NCBI RefSeq assembly: GCF_932526225.1
Contig: NC_064038.1
Coordinates: 928,001-992,000 of the forward strand
Direction: 5' to 3'
Source of the DNA: Nematostella vectensis
Lineage: Eukaryota > Cnidaria > Anthozoa > Actiniaria > Edwardsiidae
DNA length: 64,000 bases
Shown here: positions 41,201 to 56,600 of the stretch, piece by piece
How positions within the stretch are numbered: the first letter of the stretch is position 1
How the letters are laid out: each line of letters opens with the position of its first letter
Program-made: the position numbers and the translations under genes
The notes under the pieces: model-generated
What the model was told of the DNA's origin: nothing
The model's input: the letters and a program-made list of their open reading frames with translations, nothing else
Database searches by the model: none

Positions 41201-44200
41201 GGAGGACAATGGGTTTAACTGATGTACTTTTCACCTAAAGCAATAATGAGAAAGTATTAAGGAGAGGACAATAGGTTTAACTGATGTACTTTTCACCTAA
41301 AGCATTAAGAAGGACAATTGGTTTAACTGATGTACTTTTCACCTAAAGCATTAAGGAGGACAATGGGTTTAACTGGTGTACTTTTCACCTAAAGCATTAA
41401 GAAGGACAATGGGTTTAACTGATGTACTTTTCACCTAAAGCATTAAGGAGGACAATGGGTTTAACAGATGTACTTTTCACCTAAAGCATTAAGAAGTACG
41501 ATGGATTTAACTGATGTACTTTTCACCTAAAGCATTAAGGAGGACAATGGGTTTAACTGATGTACTTTTTACATAAAGCATTAAGGAGGTCAATGGATTT
41601 GACTGATGTACATTTCACCTAAAGCATTAAGGAGGACAATGGGTTTAACTGATGTACTTTTCACCTAAAGCAATAATGAGAAAGTATTAAGGAGAGGACA
41701 ATAGGTTTAACTGATGTACTTTTCACCTAAAGCATTAAGAAGGACAATGGGTTTAACGGATGTACTTTTCACCTAAAGCATTAAGGAGGACAATGGGTTT
41801 AACTGATGTACTTTTCACCTAAAGCATTAACGAGGACAATGGGTTTAACTGATGTACTTTTCACCTAAAGCATTAAGGAGGACAATGGGTTTAACTGATG
41901 TACTTTTCACCTAAAGCATTAAGGAGGACAATGGATTTGACTGATGTACATTTCACCTAAAGCATTAAGGAGGACAATGGGTTTAACTGATGTACTTTTC
42001 ACCTAAAGCAATAATGAGAAAGTATTAAGGAGAGGACAATAGGTTTAACTGATGTACTTTTCACCTAAAGCATTAAGAAGGACAATGGGTTTAACTGATG
42101 TACTTTTCACCTTAAGCATTAAGGTGGACAACGGGTTTAACTGATGTACTTTTCACATAAAGCATTAACGAGGACAATGGGTTTAACTGATGTACTTTTC
42201 ACCTAAAGCATTAAGGAGGACAATGGGTTTAACTGATGTACTTTTCACCTAAAGTATTAACGAGGACAATGGGTTTAACTGATGTACTTTTCACCTAAAG
42301 CATTAACGAGGACAATGGGTTTAACTGATGTACTTTTCACCTGAAGCATTAAGGAGGACAACGGGTTTCACTGATGTACTTTTCACCTAAAGCATTAACG
42401 AGGACAATGGGTTTAACTGATGTACTTTTCACCTAAAGCATTAAGGTGGACAATGGGTTTAACTGATGTACTTTTCACCTAAAGCATTAACGAGGACAAT
42501 GGGTTTAACTGATGTACTTTTCACCTAAAGCATTAACGAGGACAATGGGTTTAACTGATGTACTTTTCACCTGAAGCATTAAGGAGGACAACGGGTTTCA
42601 CTGATGTACTTTTCACCTAAAGCATTAAGGAGGACAATAGGTTGAACTGATGTACTTTTCACCTAAAGCATTAAGGAGGACAATGGGTTTAACTGATGTA
42701 CTTTTCACCTAAAGAATTAAGGAGGACAATAGGTTTAACTGATGTACTTTTCAACTAAAGCATTAAGGTGGACAACGGGTTTAACTGATGTACTTTTCAC
42801 ATAAAGCATTAATGAGGACAATGGGTTTAACTGATGTTTTTTTCACCTGAAGCATTAAGGAGGACAACGGGTTTCACTGATGTACTTTTCACCTAAAGCA
42901 TTAAGGAGGACAATGGGTTGAACTGATGTACTTTTCACCTAAAGCATTAAGGAGGACAATGGGTTTCACTGATGTACTTTTCACCTAAAGCATTAAGGAG
43001 GACAATGGGTTTAACTGATGTACTTTTCACCTAAAGCATTAAGGAGGACAATGGGTTTAACTTATGTACTTTTCACCTAAAGCATTAAGAAGGACAATGG
43101 GTTTAACTGATGTACTTTTCACCTAAAGCTATAATGAGAATGTATTAAGGAGGACAATAGGTTTAACTGATGTACTTTTCACCTAAAGCATTAAAAAGGA
43201 CAATGGGTTTAACTGATGTACTTTTCACCTAAAGCATTAAGGAGGACAATGGGTTTAACTGATGTACTTTTCACCTAAAGCATTAAGGAGGACAATGGGT
43301 TAAACTGATGTGCTTTTCACCTAAAGCATTAAAAAGGACAATGGGTTTAACTGATGTACTTTTCACCTAAAGCATTAAGGAGGACAATGGGTTAAACTGA
43401 TGTGCTTTTCACCTAAAGCATTAAGAAGGACAATAGGTTTAACTGATGTACTTTCCACCTAAAGCATTAAGAAGGACAATGGGTTTAACTGATGTACTTT
43501 TCACCTAAAGCATTAAGGAGGACAATGGGTTTAACTGATGTACCTTTCACCTAAAGCATTAAGAAGGACAATGGGTTTAACTGATGTACTTTTGACCTAA
43601 AGCAATAATGAGAGAGTAACAAGGAGAGGACAATAGATTTAACTGGTGTACTTTTCACTTAAAGCATTAAGAAGGACAATGGGTTTAACTGATGTACTTT
43701 TCAACTAAAGCAATAATGAGAAAGTATTAAAGATAGGACAATAGGTTTAACTGATGTACTTTTCACCTAAACCATTAAGGAGGACAACAGGTTTAACTGA
43801 TGTACTTTTCAACTAAAGCATTAAGGAGGACAATGGGTTTAACTGATGTACTTTTCACCTAAAGCATTAAGAAGGACAATGGGTTTAACTGATGTACTTT
43901 TCACATAAAGCATTAAGGAGGACAATGGCTTTAACTGATGTACTTTTCACCTGAAGCATTAAGGAGGACAACGGGTTTCACTGATGTACTTTTCACCTAA
44001 AGCATTAAGGAGGACAATGGGTTGAACTGATGTACTTTTCACCTAAAGCATTAAGGAGGACAATGGGTTTAACTGATGTACTTTTCACCTAAAGCATTAA
44101 GGAGGACAACAGGTTTAACTGATGTACTTTTCACCTAGAGCATTAAAATGGACAATGGGTTAAACTGATGTGCTTTTCACCTAAAGCATTAAGAAGGACA

Positions 44201-47200
44201 ATAGGTTTAACTTATGTACTTTTCACCTAAAGCATTAAGAAGGACAATGGGTTTAACTGATGTACTTTTCACCTAAAGCTATAATGAGAAAGTATTAAGG
44301 AGGACAATAGGTTTAACTGATGTACTTTTCACCTAAAGCATTAAAAAGGACAATGGGTTTAACTGATGTACTTTTCACCTAAAGCATTAAGGAGGACAAT
44401 GGGTTTAACTGATGTACTTTTCACCTAAAGCATTAAGGAGGACAATGGGTTAAACTGATGTGCTTTTCACCTAAAGCATTAAAAAGGACAATGGGTTTAA
44501 CTGATGTACTTTTCACCTAAAGCATTAAGGAGGACAATGGGTTTAACTGATGTACTTTTCACCTAAAGCATTAAGGAGGACAATGGGTTAAACTGATGTG
44601 CTTTTCACCTAAAGCATTAAGAAGGACAATAGGTTTAACTGATGTACTTTCCACCTAAAGCATTAAGAAGGACAATGGGTTTAACTGATGTACTTTTCAC
44701 CTAAAGCATTAGGGAGGACAATGGGTTTAACTGATGTACCTTTCACCTAAAGCATTAAGAAGGACAATGGGTTTAGCTGATGTACTTTTGACCTAAAGCA
44801 ATAATGAGAGAGTATTAAGGAGAGGACAATGGGTTTAACTGATGTACTTTTCACCTAAAGCATTAAGAAGGACAATGGGTTTAACTGATGTACTTTTCAC
44901 CTAAAGCATTAAGGAGGACAATGGGTTTAATAGATGTACTTTTCACCTTAAGCAATTATGAGAGAGTATTAAGGAGATGACAATGGGTTTATCTGATGTA
45001 CGTTTCACAAAAAGCATTATGGAGGACAATGGGTTTAATTGATGCACTTTTCATCTAAAGCATTAAGAAGGACAATGGGTTTAACAGATGTACTTTTCAC
45101 CTAAAGCATTAAGGAGGACAATGGGTTTAACTGGTGTACTTTTTACCTAAAGCATTAAGGAGGACAATGGGTTTAACTGATGTACTTTTCACCTAAAGCA
45201 TTAAGGAGGACAATGGGTTTAACTGATGTACTTTTCACCTAAAGCATTAACGAGGACAATGGGTTTAACTGATGTACTTTTCACCTAAAGCATTAAGGAG
45301 GACAATGGGTTTAACTGATGTACTTTTCACCTAAAGCATTAAGGAGGACAATGGATTTGACTGATGTACATTTCACCTAAAGCATTAAGGAGGACAATGG
45401 GTTTAACTGATGTACTTTTCACCTAAAGCAATAATGAGAAAGTATTAAGGAGAGGACAATAGGTTTAACTGATGTACTTTTCACCTAAAGCATTAAGAAG
45501 GACAATGGGTTTAACTGATGTACTTTTCACCTAAAGCATTAAGGTGGACAACGGGTTTAACTGATGTACTTTTCACCTAAAGCATTAACGAGGACAATGG
45601 GTTTCACTGATATACTTTTCACCTAAAGCATTAAGGAGGACAATGGGTTTAACTGATGTACTTTTCACCTAAAGTATTAACGAGGACAATGGGTTTAACT
45701 GATGTACTTTTCACCTAAAGCATTAACGAGGACAATGGGTTTAACTGATGTACTTTTCACCTGAAGCATTAAGGAGGACAACGGGTTTCACTGATGTACT
45801 TTTCACCTAAAGCATTAACGAGGACAATGGGTTTAACTGATGTACTTTTCACCTAAAGCATTAAGGTGGACAACGGGTTTAACTGATGTACTTTACACCT
45901 AAAGCATTAACGAGGACAATGGGTTCAACTGATGTACTTTTCACCTAAAGCATTAACGAGGACAATGGGTTTAACTGATGTACTTTTCACCTGAAGCATT
46001 AAGGAGGACAACGGGTTTCACTGATGTACTTTTCACCTAAAGCATTAAGGAGGACAATAGGTTGAACTGATGTACTTTTCACCTAAAGCATTAAGGAGGA
46101 CAATGGGTTTAACTGATGTACTTTTCACCTAAAGCATTAAGGAGGACAATGGGTTTAACTGATGTACTTTTCAACTAAAGCATTAAGGAGGACAATGGGT
46201 TTAACTGATGTACTTTTCACCTAAAGCATTAATGAGGACAATAGGTTTAACTGATGTACTTTTCACCTAAAGCATTAAGGTGGACAACGGGTTTAACTGA
46301 TGTACTTTTCACATAAAGCATTAAGGAGGACAATGGGTTTAACTGATGTACTTTTCACCTGAAGCATTAAGGAGGACAACGGGTTTCACTGATGTACTTT
46401 TCACCTAAAGCATTAAGGAGGACAATGGGTTGAACTGATGTACTTTTCACCTAAAGCATTAAGGAGGACAATGGGTTGAACTGATGTACTTTTCACCTAA
46501 AGCATTAAGGAGGACAACAGGTTTAACTGATGTACTTTTCACCTAGAGCATTAAAATGGACAATGGGTTAAACTGATGTGCTTTTCACCTAAAGCATTAA
46601 GAAGGACAATAGGTTTAACTTATGTACTTTTCACCTAAAGCATTAAGAAGGACAATGGGTTTAACTGATGTACTTTTCACCTAAAGCTATAATGAGAAAG
46701 TATTAAGGAGGACAATAGGTTTAACTGATGTACTTTTCACCTAAAGCATTAAAAAGGACAATGGGTTTAACTGATGTACTTTTCACCTAAAGCATTAAGG
46801 AGGACAATGGGTTTAACTGATGTACTTTTCACCTAAAGCATTAAGGAGGACAATGGGTTAAACTGATGTGCTTTTCACCTAAAGCATTAAAAAGGACAAT
46901 GGGTTTAACTGATGTACTTTTCACCTAAAACATTAAGGAGGACAATGGGTTTAACTGATGTACTTTTCACCTAAAGCATTAAGGAGGACAATGGGTTAAA
47001 CTGATGTGCTTTTCACCTAAAGCATTAAGAAGGACAATAGGTTTAACTGATGTACTTTCCACCTAAAGCATTAAGAAGGACAATGGGTTTAACTGATGTA
47101 CTTTTCACCTAAAGCATTAGGGAGGACAATAGGTTTAACTGATGTACTTTCCACCTAAAGCATTAAGAAGGACAATGGGTTTAACTGATGTACTTTTCAC

Positions 47201-50200
47201 CTAAAGCATTAGGGAGGACAATGGGTTTAACTGATGTACCTTTCACCTAAAGCATTAAGAAGGACAATGGGTTTAACTGATGTACTTTTGACCTAAAGCA
47301 ATAATGAGAGAGTATTAAGGAGAGGACAATGGGTTTAACTGATGTACTTTTCACCTAAAGCATTAAGAAGGACAATGGGTTTAACTGATGTACTTTTCAC
47401 CTAAAGCATTAAGGAGGACAATGGGTTTAATAGATGTACTTTTCACCTTAAGCAATTATGAGAGAGTATTAAGGAGATGACAATGGGTTTATCTGATGTA
47501 CGTTTCACAAAAAGCATTATGGAGGACAATGGGTTTAATTGATGCACTTTTCATCTAAAGCATTAAGAAGGACAATGGGTTTAACAGATGTACTTTTCAC
47601 CTAAAGCATTAAGGAGGACAATGGGTTTAACTGGTGTACTTTTTACCTAAAGCATTAAGGAGGACAATGGGTTTAACTGATGTACTTTTCACCTAAAGCA
47701 TTAAGGAGGACAATGGGTTTAACTGATGTACTTTTCACCTAAAGCATTAACGAGGACAATGGGTTTAACTGATGTACTTTTCACCTAAAGCATTAAGGAG
47801 GACAATGGGTTTAACTGATGTACTTTTCACCTAAAGCATTAAGGAGGACAATGGATTTGACTGATGTACATTTCACCTAAAGCATTAAGGAGGACAATGG
47901 GTTTAACTGATGTACTTTTCACCTAAAGCAATAATGAGAAAGTATTAAGGAGAGGACAATAGGTTTAACTGATGTACTTTTCACCTAAAGCATTAAGAAG
48001 GACAATGGGTTTAACTGATGTACTTTTCACCTAAAGCATTAAGGTGGACAACGGGTTTAACTGATGTACTTTTCACCTAAAGCATTAACGAGGACAATGG
48101 GTTTCACTGATGTACTTTTCACCTAAAGCATTAAGGAGGACAATGGGTTTAACTGATGTACTTTTCACCTAAAGTATTAACGAGGACAATGGGTTTAACT
48201 GATGTACTTTTCACCTAAAGCATTAACGAGGACAATGGGTTTAACTGATGTACTTTTCACCTGAAGCATTAAGGAGGACAACGGGTTTCACTGATGTACT
48301 TTTCACCTAAAGCATTAACGAGGACAATGGGTTTAACTGATGTACTTTTCACCTAAAGCATTAAGGTGGACAACGGGTTTAACTGATGTACTTTACACCT
48401 AAAGCATTAACGAGAACAATAAGTTTAACTGATGTACTTTTCACCTAAAGCATTAACGAGGACAATGGGTTTAACTGATGTACTTTTCACCTGAAGCATT
48501 AAGGAGGACAACGGGTTTCACTGATGTACTTTTCACCTAAAGCATTAAGGAGGACAATAGGTTGAACTGATGTACTTTTCACCTAAAGCATTAAGAAGGA
48601 CAATGGGTTTAACTGATGTACTTTTCACCTAAAGCATTAAGGAGGACAATGGGTTTAACTGATGTACTTTTCAACTAAAGCATTAAGGAGGACAATGGGT
48701 TTAACTGATGTACTTTTCACCTAAAGCATTAATTAGGACAATAGGTTTAACTGATGTACTTTTCACCTAAAGCATTAAGGTGGACAACGGGTTTAACTGA
48801 TGTACTTTTCACATAAAGCATTAAGGAGGACAATGGGTTTAACTGATGTACTTTTCACCTGAAGCATTAAGGAGGACAACGGGTTTCACTGATGTACTTT
48901 TCACCTAAAGCATTAAGGAGGACAATGGGTTGAACTGATGTACTTTTCACCTAAAGCATTAAGGAGGACAATGGGTTGAACTGATGTACTTTTCACCTAA
49001 AGCATTAAGGAGGACAACAGGTTTAACTGATGTACTTTTCACCTAGAGCATTAAAATGGACAATGGGTTAAACTGATGTGCTTTTCACCTAAAGCATTAA
49101 GAAGGACAATAGGTTTAACTTATGTACTTTTCACCTAAAGCATTAAGAAGGACAATGGGTTTAACTGATGTACTTTTCACCTAAAGCTATAATGAGAAAG
49201 TATTAAGGAGGACAATAGGTTTAACTGATGTACTTTTCACCTAAAGCATTAAAAAGGACAATGGGTTTAACTGATGTACTTTTCACCTAAAGCATTAAGG
49301 AGGACAATGGGTTTAACTGATGTACTTTTCACCTAAAGCATTAAGGAGGACAATGGGTTAAACTGATGTGCTTTTCACCTAAAGCATTAAAAAGGACAAT
49401 GGGTTTAACTGATGTACTTTTCACCTAAAGCATTAAGGAGGACAATGGGTTTAACTGATGTACTTTTCACCTAAAGCATTAAGGAGGACAATGGGTTAAA
49501 CTGATGTGCTTTTCACCTAAAGCATTAAGAAGGACAATAGGTTTAACTGATGTACTTTCCACCTAAAGCATTAAGAAGGACAATGGGTTTAACTGATGTA
49601 CCTTTCACCTAAAGCATTAAGAAGGACAATGGGTTTAACTGATGTACTTTTGACCTAAAGCAATAATGAGAGAGTATTAAGGAGAGGACAATGGGTTTAA
49701 CTGATGTACTTTTCACCTAAAGCATTAAGAAGGACAATGGGTTTAACTGATGTACTTTTGACCTAAAGCAATAATGAGAAAGTATTAAAGAGAGGACAAT
49801 AGGTTTAACTGATGTACTTTTCACCTAAACCATTAAGGAGGACAACGGGTTTAACTGATGTACTTTTCACCTAAAGCATTAAGGAGGGCAATGGGTTTAA
49901 CTGATGTACTTTTCACCTACAGCATTAAGAAGGACAATGGGTTTAACTGATGTACTTTTGACCTAAAGCAATAATGAGAGAGTAACAAGGAGAGGACAAT
50001 AGGTTTAACTGGTGTACTTTTAACTTAAAGCATTAAGAAGGACAATGGGTTTAACTGATGTACTTTTCAACTAAAGCAATAATGAGAAAGTATTAAAGAG
50101 AGGACAATAGGTTTAACTGATGTACTTTTCACCTAAACCATTAAGGAGGACAACAGGTTTAACTGATGTACTTTTCACCTAAAGCATTAAGGAGGGCAAT

Positions 50201-53200
50201 GGGTTTAACTGATGTACTTTTCACCTAAAGCATTAAGAAGGACAATGGGTTTAACTGATGTACTTTTCACCTAAAGCAATAATGAGAGAGTATTAAGGAG
50301 AGGACAATGGGTTTAACTGATGTACTTTTTACCTAAAGCAATAATGAGAGAGTATTAAGGAGAGGACAATGGGTTTAACTGATTTACTTTTCACCTAAAG
50401 CATTAAGAAGGACAATGGGTTTAACTGATGTACTTTTCACCTAAAGCATTAAGAAGGACAATGTGTTTAACTGATTTACTTTTCACCTAAAGCATTAAGG
50501 ACGACAATGGATTTAACTGATGTTTTTTTCCACCTAAAGCAATAATGAGAAAGTATTAAGGAGAGAACAATAGCTTTAACTGTGGTACTTTTCACCTAAA
50601 GCATTAAGAAGGACAATTGGTTTAACTGATGTACTTTTCACCTAAAGCAATAATGAGAGAGTATTAAGGAGAAGACAATGGGTTTAACTGATGTACTTTG
50701 ACCTAAAGCATTAAGAAGGACAATGGGTTTAACTGATGTGCTTTTCGCCTAAAGCATTAAGGAGGACAATGGGTTTAACTGATGTACTTTTCACCTAAAG
50801 CATTAAGGAGGACAATGGGTTTAACTGATGTACTTTTCACCCTAAAGCATTAAGGAGGACAACGGGTTTAACTGATGTACTTTTCACATAAAGCATTAAG
50901 GAGGACAATGGGTTTAACTGATGTACTTTTCACCTGAAACATTAAGGAGGACAACGGGTTTCACTGATGTACTTTTCACCTAAAGCATTAAGGAGGACAA
51001 TGGGTTAAACTGATGTACTTTTCACCTAAAGCATTAAGGAGGACAATGGGTTAAACTGATGTACTTTTCACCTGAAGCATTAAGGAGGACAACGGGTTTC
51101 ACTGATGTACTTTTCACCTAAAGCATTAAGGTGGACAACGGGTTTAACTGATGTACTTTTCACCTAAAGCATTAACGAGGACAATGGGTTTAACTGATGT
51201 ACTTTTCACCTAAAGCATTAAGAAGGACAATGGGTTTAACTGATGTACATTTCACCTAAAGCTATAATGAGAAAGTATTAAGGAGAGGACAATAGGTTTA
51301 ACTGATGTACTTTGACCTAAAGCATTAAGATAGACAATGGGTTTAACTCATGTACTTTTCACCTAAACCATTAAAGAGGACAATGGGTTTAACTGATGTA
51401 CTTTTCAACTAAAGTATTAAGGAGGACAATGGGTTTAACTGATGTACTTTTCACCTAAAGCATTACGAAGGACAAAGGTTTTAACTGATGTACTTTTCAC
51501 CTAAAGCAATAATGAGAGAGTATTAAGGAGAGGACAATGGGTTTACCTGATGTACGTTTCACCTAAAGCATTAAGAAGGACAATTGGTTTAAATGATGTA
51601 CTTTTCACCTAAAGCATTAAGAAGGACAATGGGTTTAACTGATGTACTTTTCACCTAAAGAATTAAGGAGGACAATGGGTTTAACTGATGTACTTTTCAC
51701 CTAAAGCAATAATGAGAAAGTATTAAGGAGAGGACAATAGGTTTAACTGATGTACTTTTCACCTAAAGCATTAAGAAGGACAATGGGTTTAACTGATGTA
51801 CTTTTCACCTAAAGCATTAAGGTGGACAACGGGTTTAACTGATGTACTTTTCACCTAAAGCAATAATGAGAAAGTATTAAAGAGAGGACAATAGGTTTAA
51901 CTGATGTACGTTTCACCTAAACCATTAAGGAGGACAACGGGTTTAACTGATGTACTTTTCACCTAAAGCATTAAGGAGGGCAATGGGTTTAACTGATGTA
52001 CTTTTCACCTAAAGCATTAAGAAGGACAATGGGTTTAACTGATGTACTTTTCACCTAAAGAAATAATGAGAGAGTATTAAGGAGAGGACAATGGGTTTAA
52101 CTGATGTACTTTTTACCTAAAGCAATAATGAGAGAGTATTAAGGAGAGGACAATGGGTTTAACTGATTTACTTTTCACCTAAAGCATTAAGAAGGACAAT
52201 GTGTTTAACTGATGTACTTTTCACCTAAAGCATTAAGGACGACAATGGATTTAACTGATGTACTTTTCACCTAAAGCAATAATGAGTAAGTATTAAGGAG
52301 AGAACAATAGCTTTAACTGTGGTACTTTTCACCTAAAGCATTAAGAAGGACAATTGGTTTAACTGATGTACTTTTCACCTAAAGCAATAATGAGAGAGTA
52401 TTAAGGAGAGGACAATGGGTTTAACTGATGTACGTTTCACCTAAAGCATTAAGAAGGACAATGGGTTTAACTGATGTGCTTTTCACCTAAAGCATTAAGG
52501 AGGACAATGGGTTTAACTGATGTACTTTTCACCTAAAGCATTAAGGAGGACAATGGGTTTAACTGATGTACTTTTCACCCTAAAGCATTAAGGAGGACAA
52601 CGGGTTTAACTGATGTACTTTTTACCTAAAGCATTAAGAAGGACAATGGGTATAACTGATGTACTTTTCACCTAAAGCATTAAGGAGGACAATAGGTTTA
52701 ACTGATCCAATTTTCACCTAAAGCATTAAGGAGAACAATGGGTTTAACTGATGTAATTTTCACCTAAACCATTAAGGGGGAAAATGGGTTTTACTGATGT
52801 ACTTTTCACCTTAACCATTAAGGAGAACAATGGGTTTAACTGATGTACTTTTCACCTTAAGCATTAGGAAGGACAATGGGTTTAACTGATGTACTTTTCA
52901 CCTAAAGCATTAAGAAGGACAATGGGTTTAACTGATGTACTTTTCACCTAAAGCATTAAGAAGGACAATGGGTTTAACTGATGTACTTTTCACCTAAAGC
53001 ATTAAGAAGGACAATGGGTTTAACTGATGTACATTTCACCTAAAGCTATAATGAGAAAGTATTAAGGAGAGGACAATAGGTTTAACTGATGTACTTTGAC
53101 CTAAAGCATTAAGATAGACAATGGGTTTAACTCATGTACTTTTCACCTAAACCATTAAAGAGGACAATGGGTTTAACTGATGTACTTTTCAACTAAAGTA

Positions 53201-53630
53201 TTAAGGAGGACAATGGGTTTAACTGATGTACTTTTCACCTAAAGCATTACGAAGGACAAAGGGTTTAACTGATGTACTTTTCACCTAAAGCAATAATGAG
53301 AGAGTATTAAGGAGAGGACAATGGGTTTACCTGATGTACGTTTCACCTAAAGCATTAAGAAGGACAATTGGTTTAAATGATGTACTTTTCACCTAAAGCA
53401 TTAAGGAGGACAATGGGTTTAACTGATGTACTTTTCACCTAAAGCATTAAGGAGGACAATGGGTTTAACTGATGTACTTTTCACCTAAAGAATTAAGGAG
53501 GACAATGGGTTTAACTGGTGTACTTTTCACCTAAAGCATTAAGGAGGACAATGGGTTTAATAGATGTACTTTTCACCTAAAGCAATTATGAGAGAGTATT
53601 AAGGAGAGGACAATGGGTTTAACTGATGTA
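32220..53630. repeat. Dispersed 1.4-1.85-kb block present three times
   Basis: About 32220-34070 matches about 51780-53630 with offset exactly 19560 and few differences (CTGATCTAAT/CTGATCCAAT; CTAAAGC/CTAAACC; GCAATAATG/GAAATAATG). About 32250-33660 also matches about 37840-39250 with offset 5590. The copies are not adjacent, so unequal exchange or conversion over tens of kilobases is implied. Confidence 0.85.
44890..49600. repeat. Tandem 2500-bp higher-order repeat, with a third relative near 25.2-27.3 kb
   Basis: The ACCTTAAGCAATTATG variant at 44945 recurs 2500 bp later at 47445. The same offset holds at TTAAAATGGACAATGGG and at TACTTTCCACC. A related block starts at 25301 (offset 19644), and the offset changes to 19874 near 26180/46055, a 230-bp or five-unit indel. 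Confidence 0.83.
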
Positions 53631-56600
53631 CTTTTTACATAAAGCATTAAGGAGGACAATGGGTTTAACAGATGTACTTTTCACCTAAAGCATTAAGAAG
53701 GACGATGGATTTAACTGATGTACTTTTCACCTAAAGCATTAAGGAGGACAATGGGTTTAACTGATGTACTTTTTACATAAAGCATTAAGGAGGTCAATGG
53801 ATTTGACTGATGTACATTTCACCTAAAGCATTAAGGAGGACAATGGGTTTAACTGATGTACTTTTCACCTAAAGCAATAATGAGAAAGTATTAAGGAGAG
53901 GACAATAGGTTTAACTGATGTACTTTTCACCTAAAGCATTAAGAAGGACAATGGGTTTAACGGATGTACTTTTCACCTAAAGCATTAAGGAGGACAATGG
54001 GTTTAACTGATGTACTTTTCACCTAAAGCATTAACGAGGACAATGGGTTTAACTGATGTACTTTTCACCTAAAGCATTTAGGAGGACAATGGGTTTAACA
54101 GATGTACTTTTCACCTAAAGCATTAAGAAGTACGATGGATTTAACTGATGTACTTTTCACCTAAAGCATTAAGGAGGACAATGGGTTTAACTGATGTACT
54201 TTTTACATAAAGCATTAAGGAGGTCAATGGATTTGACTGATGTACATTTCACCTAAAGCATTAAGGAGGACAATGGGTTTAACTGATGTACTTTTCACCT
54301 AAAGCAATAATGAGAAAGTATTAAGGAGAGGACAATAGGTTTAACTGATGTACTTTTCACCTAAAGCATTAAGAAGGACAATGGGTTTAACGGATGTACT
54401 TTTCACCTAAAGCATTAAGGAGGACAATGGGTTTAACTGATGTACTTTTCACCTAAAGCATTAACGAGGACAATTGGTTTAACTGATGTACTTTTCACCT
54501 AAAGCATTAAGGAGGACAATGGGTTTAACTGATGTACTTTTCACCTAAAGCATTAAGGAGGACAATGGATTTGACTGATGTACATTTCACCTAAAGCATT
54601 AAGGAGGACAATGGGTTTAACTGATGTACTTTTCACCTAAAGCAATAATGAGAAAGTATTAAGGAGAGGACAATAGGTTTAACTGATGTACTTTTCACCT
54701 AAAGCATTAAGAAGGACAATGGGTTTAACTGATGTACTTTTCACCTTAAGCATTAAGGTGGACAACGGGTTTAACTGATGTACTTTTCACCTAAAGCATT
54801 AACGAGGACAATGGGTTTAACTGATGTACTTTTCACCTAAAGCATTAAGGAGGACAATGGGTTTAACTGATGTACTTTTCACCTAAAGTATTAACGAGGA
54901 CAATGGGTTTAACTGATGTACTTTTCACCTAAAGCATTAACGAGGACAATGGGTTTAACTGATGTACTTTTCACCTGAAGCATTAAGGAGGACAACGGGT
55001 TTCACTGATGTACTTTTCACCTAAAGCATTAACGAGGACAATGGGTTTAACTGATGTACTTTTCACCTAAAGCATTAAGGTGGACAACGGGTTTAACTGA
55101 TGTACTTTTCACCTAAAGCATTAACGAGGACAATGGGTTTAACTGATGTACTTTTCACCTAAAGCATTAACGAGGACAATGGGTTTAACTGATGTACTTT
55201 TCACCTGAAGCATTAAGGAGGACAACGGGTTTCACTGATGTACTTTTCACCTAAAGCATTAAGGAGGACAATAGGTTGAACTGATGTACTTTTCACCTAA
55301 AGCATTAAGGAGGACAATGGGTTTAACTGATGTACTTTTCACCTAAAGAATTAAGGAGGACAATAGGTTTAACTGATGTACTTTTCAACTAAAGCATTAA
55401 GGTGGACAACGGGTTTAACTGATGTACTTTTCACATAAAGCATTAATGAGGACAATGGGTTTAACTGATGTTTTTTTCACCTGAAGCATTAAGGAGGACA
55501 ACGGGTTTCACTGATGTACTTTTCACCTAAAGCATTAAGGAGGACAATGGGTTGAACTGATGTACTTTTCACCTAAAGCATTAAGGAGGACAATGGGTTT
55601 CACTGATGTACTTTTCACCTAAAGCATTAAGGAGGACAATGGGTTTAACTGATGTACTTTTCACCTAAAGCATTAAGGAGGACAATGGGTTTCACTGATG
55701 TACTTTTCACCTAAAGCATTAAGGAGGACAACAGGTTTAACTGATGTACTTTTCACCTAGAGCATTAAAAAGGACAATGGGTTAAACTGATGTGCTTTTC
55801 ACCTAAAGCATTAAGAAGGACAATAGGTTTAACTTATGTACTTTTCACCTAAAGCATTAAGAAGGACAATGGGTTTAACTGATGTACTTTTCACCTAAAG
55901 CTATAATGAGAATGTATTAAGGAGGACAATAGGTTTAACTGATGTACTTTTCACCTAAAGCATTAAAAAGGACAATGGGTTTAACTGATGTACTTTTCAC
56001 CTAAAGCATTAAGGAGGACAATGGGTTTAACTGATGTACTTTTCACCTAAAGCATTAAGGAGGACAATGGGTTAAACTGATGTGCTTTTCACCTAAAGCA
56101 TTAAAAAGGACAATGGGTTTAACTGATGTACTTTTCACCTAAAGCATTAAGGAGGACAATGGGTTTAACTGATGTACTTTTCACCTAAAGCATTAAGGAG
56201 GACAATGGGTTAAACTGATGTGCTTTTCACCTAAAGCATTAAGAAGGACAATAGGTTTAACTGATGTACTTTCCACCTAAAGCATTAAGAAGGACAATGG
56301 GTTTAACTGATGTACTTTTCACCTAAAGCATTAAGGAGGACAATGGGTTTAACTGATGTACCTTTCACCTAAAGCATTAAGAAGGACAATGGGTTTAACT
56401 GATGTACTTTTGACCTAAAGCAATAATGAGAGAGTAACAAGGAGAGGACAATAGATTTAACTGGTGTACTTTTCACTTAAAGCATTAAGAAGGACAATGG
56501 GTTTAACTGATGTACTTTTCAACTAAAGCAATAATGAGAAAGTATTAAAGATAGGACAATAGGTTTAACTGATGTACTTTTCACCTAAACCATTAAGGAG

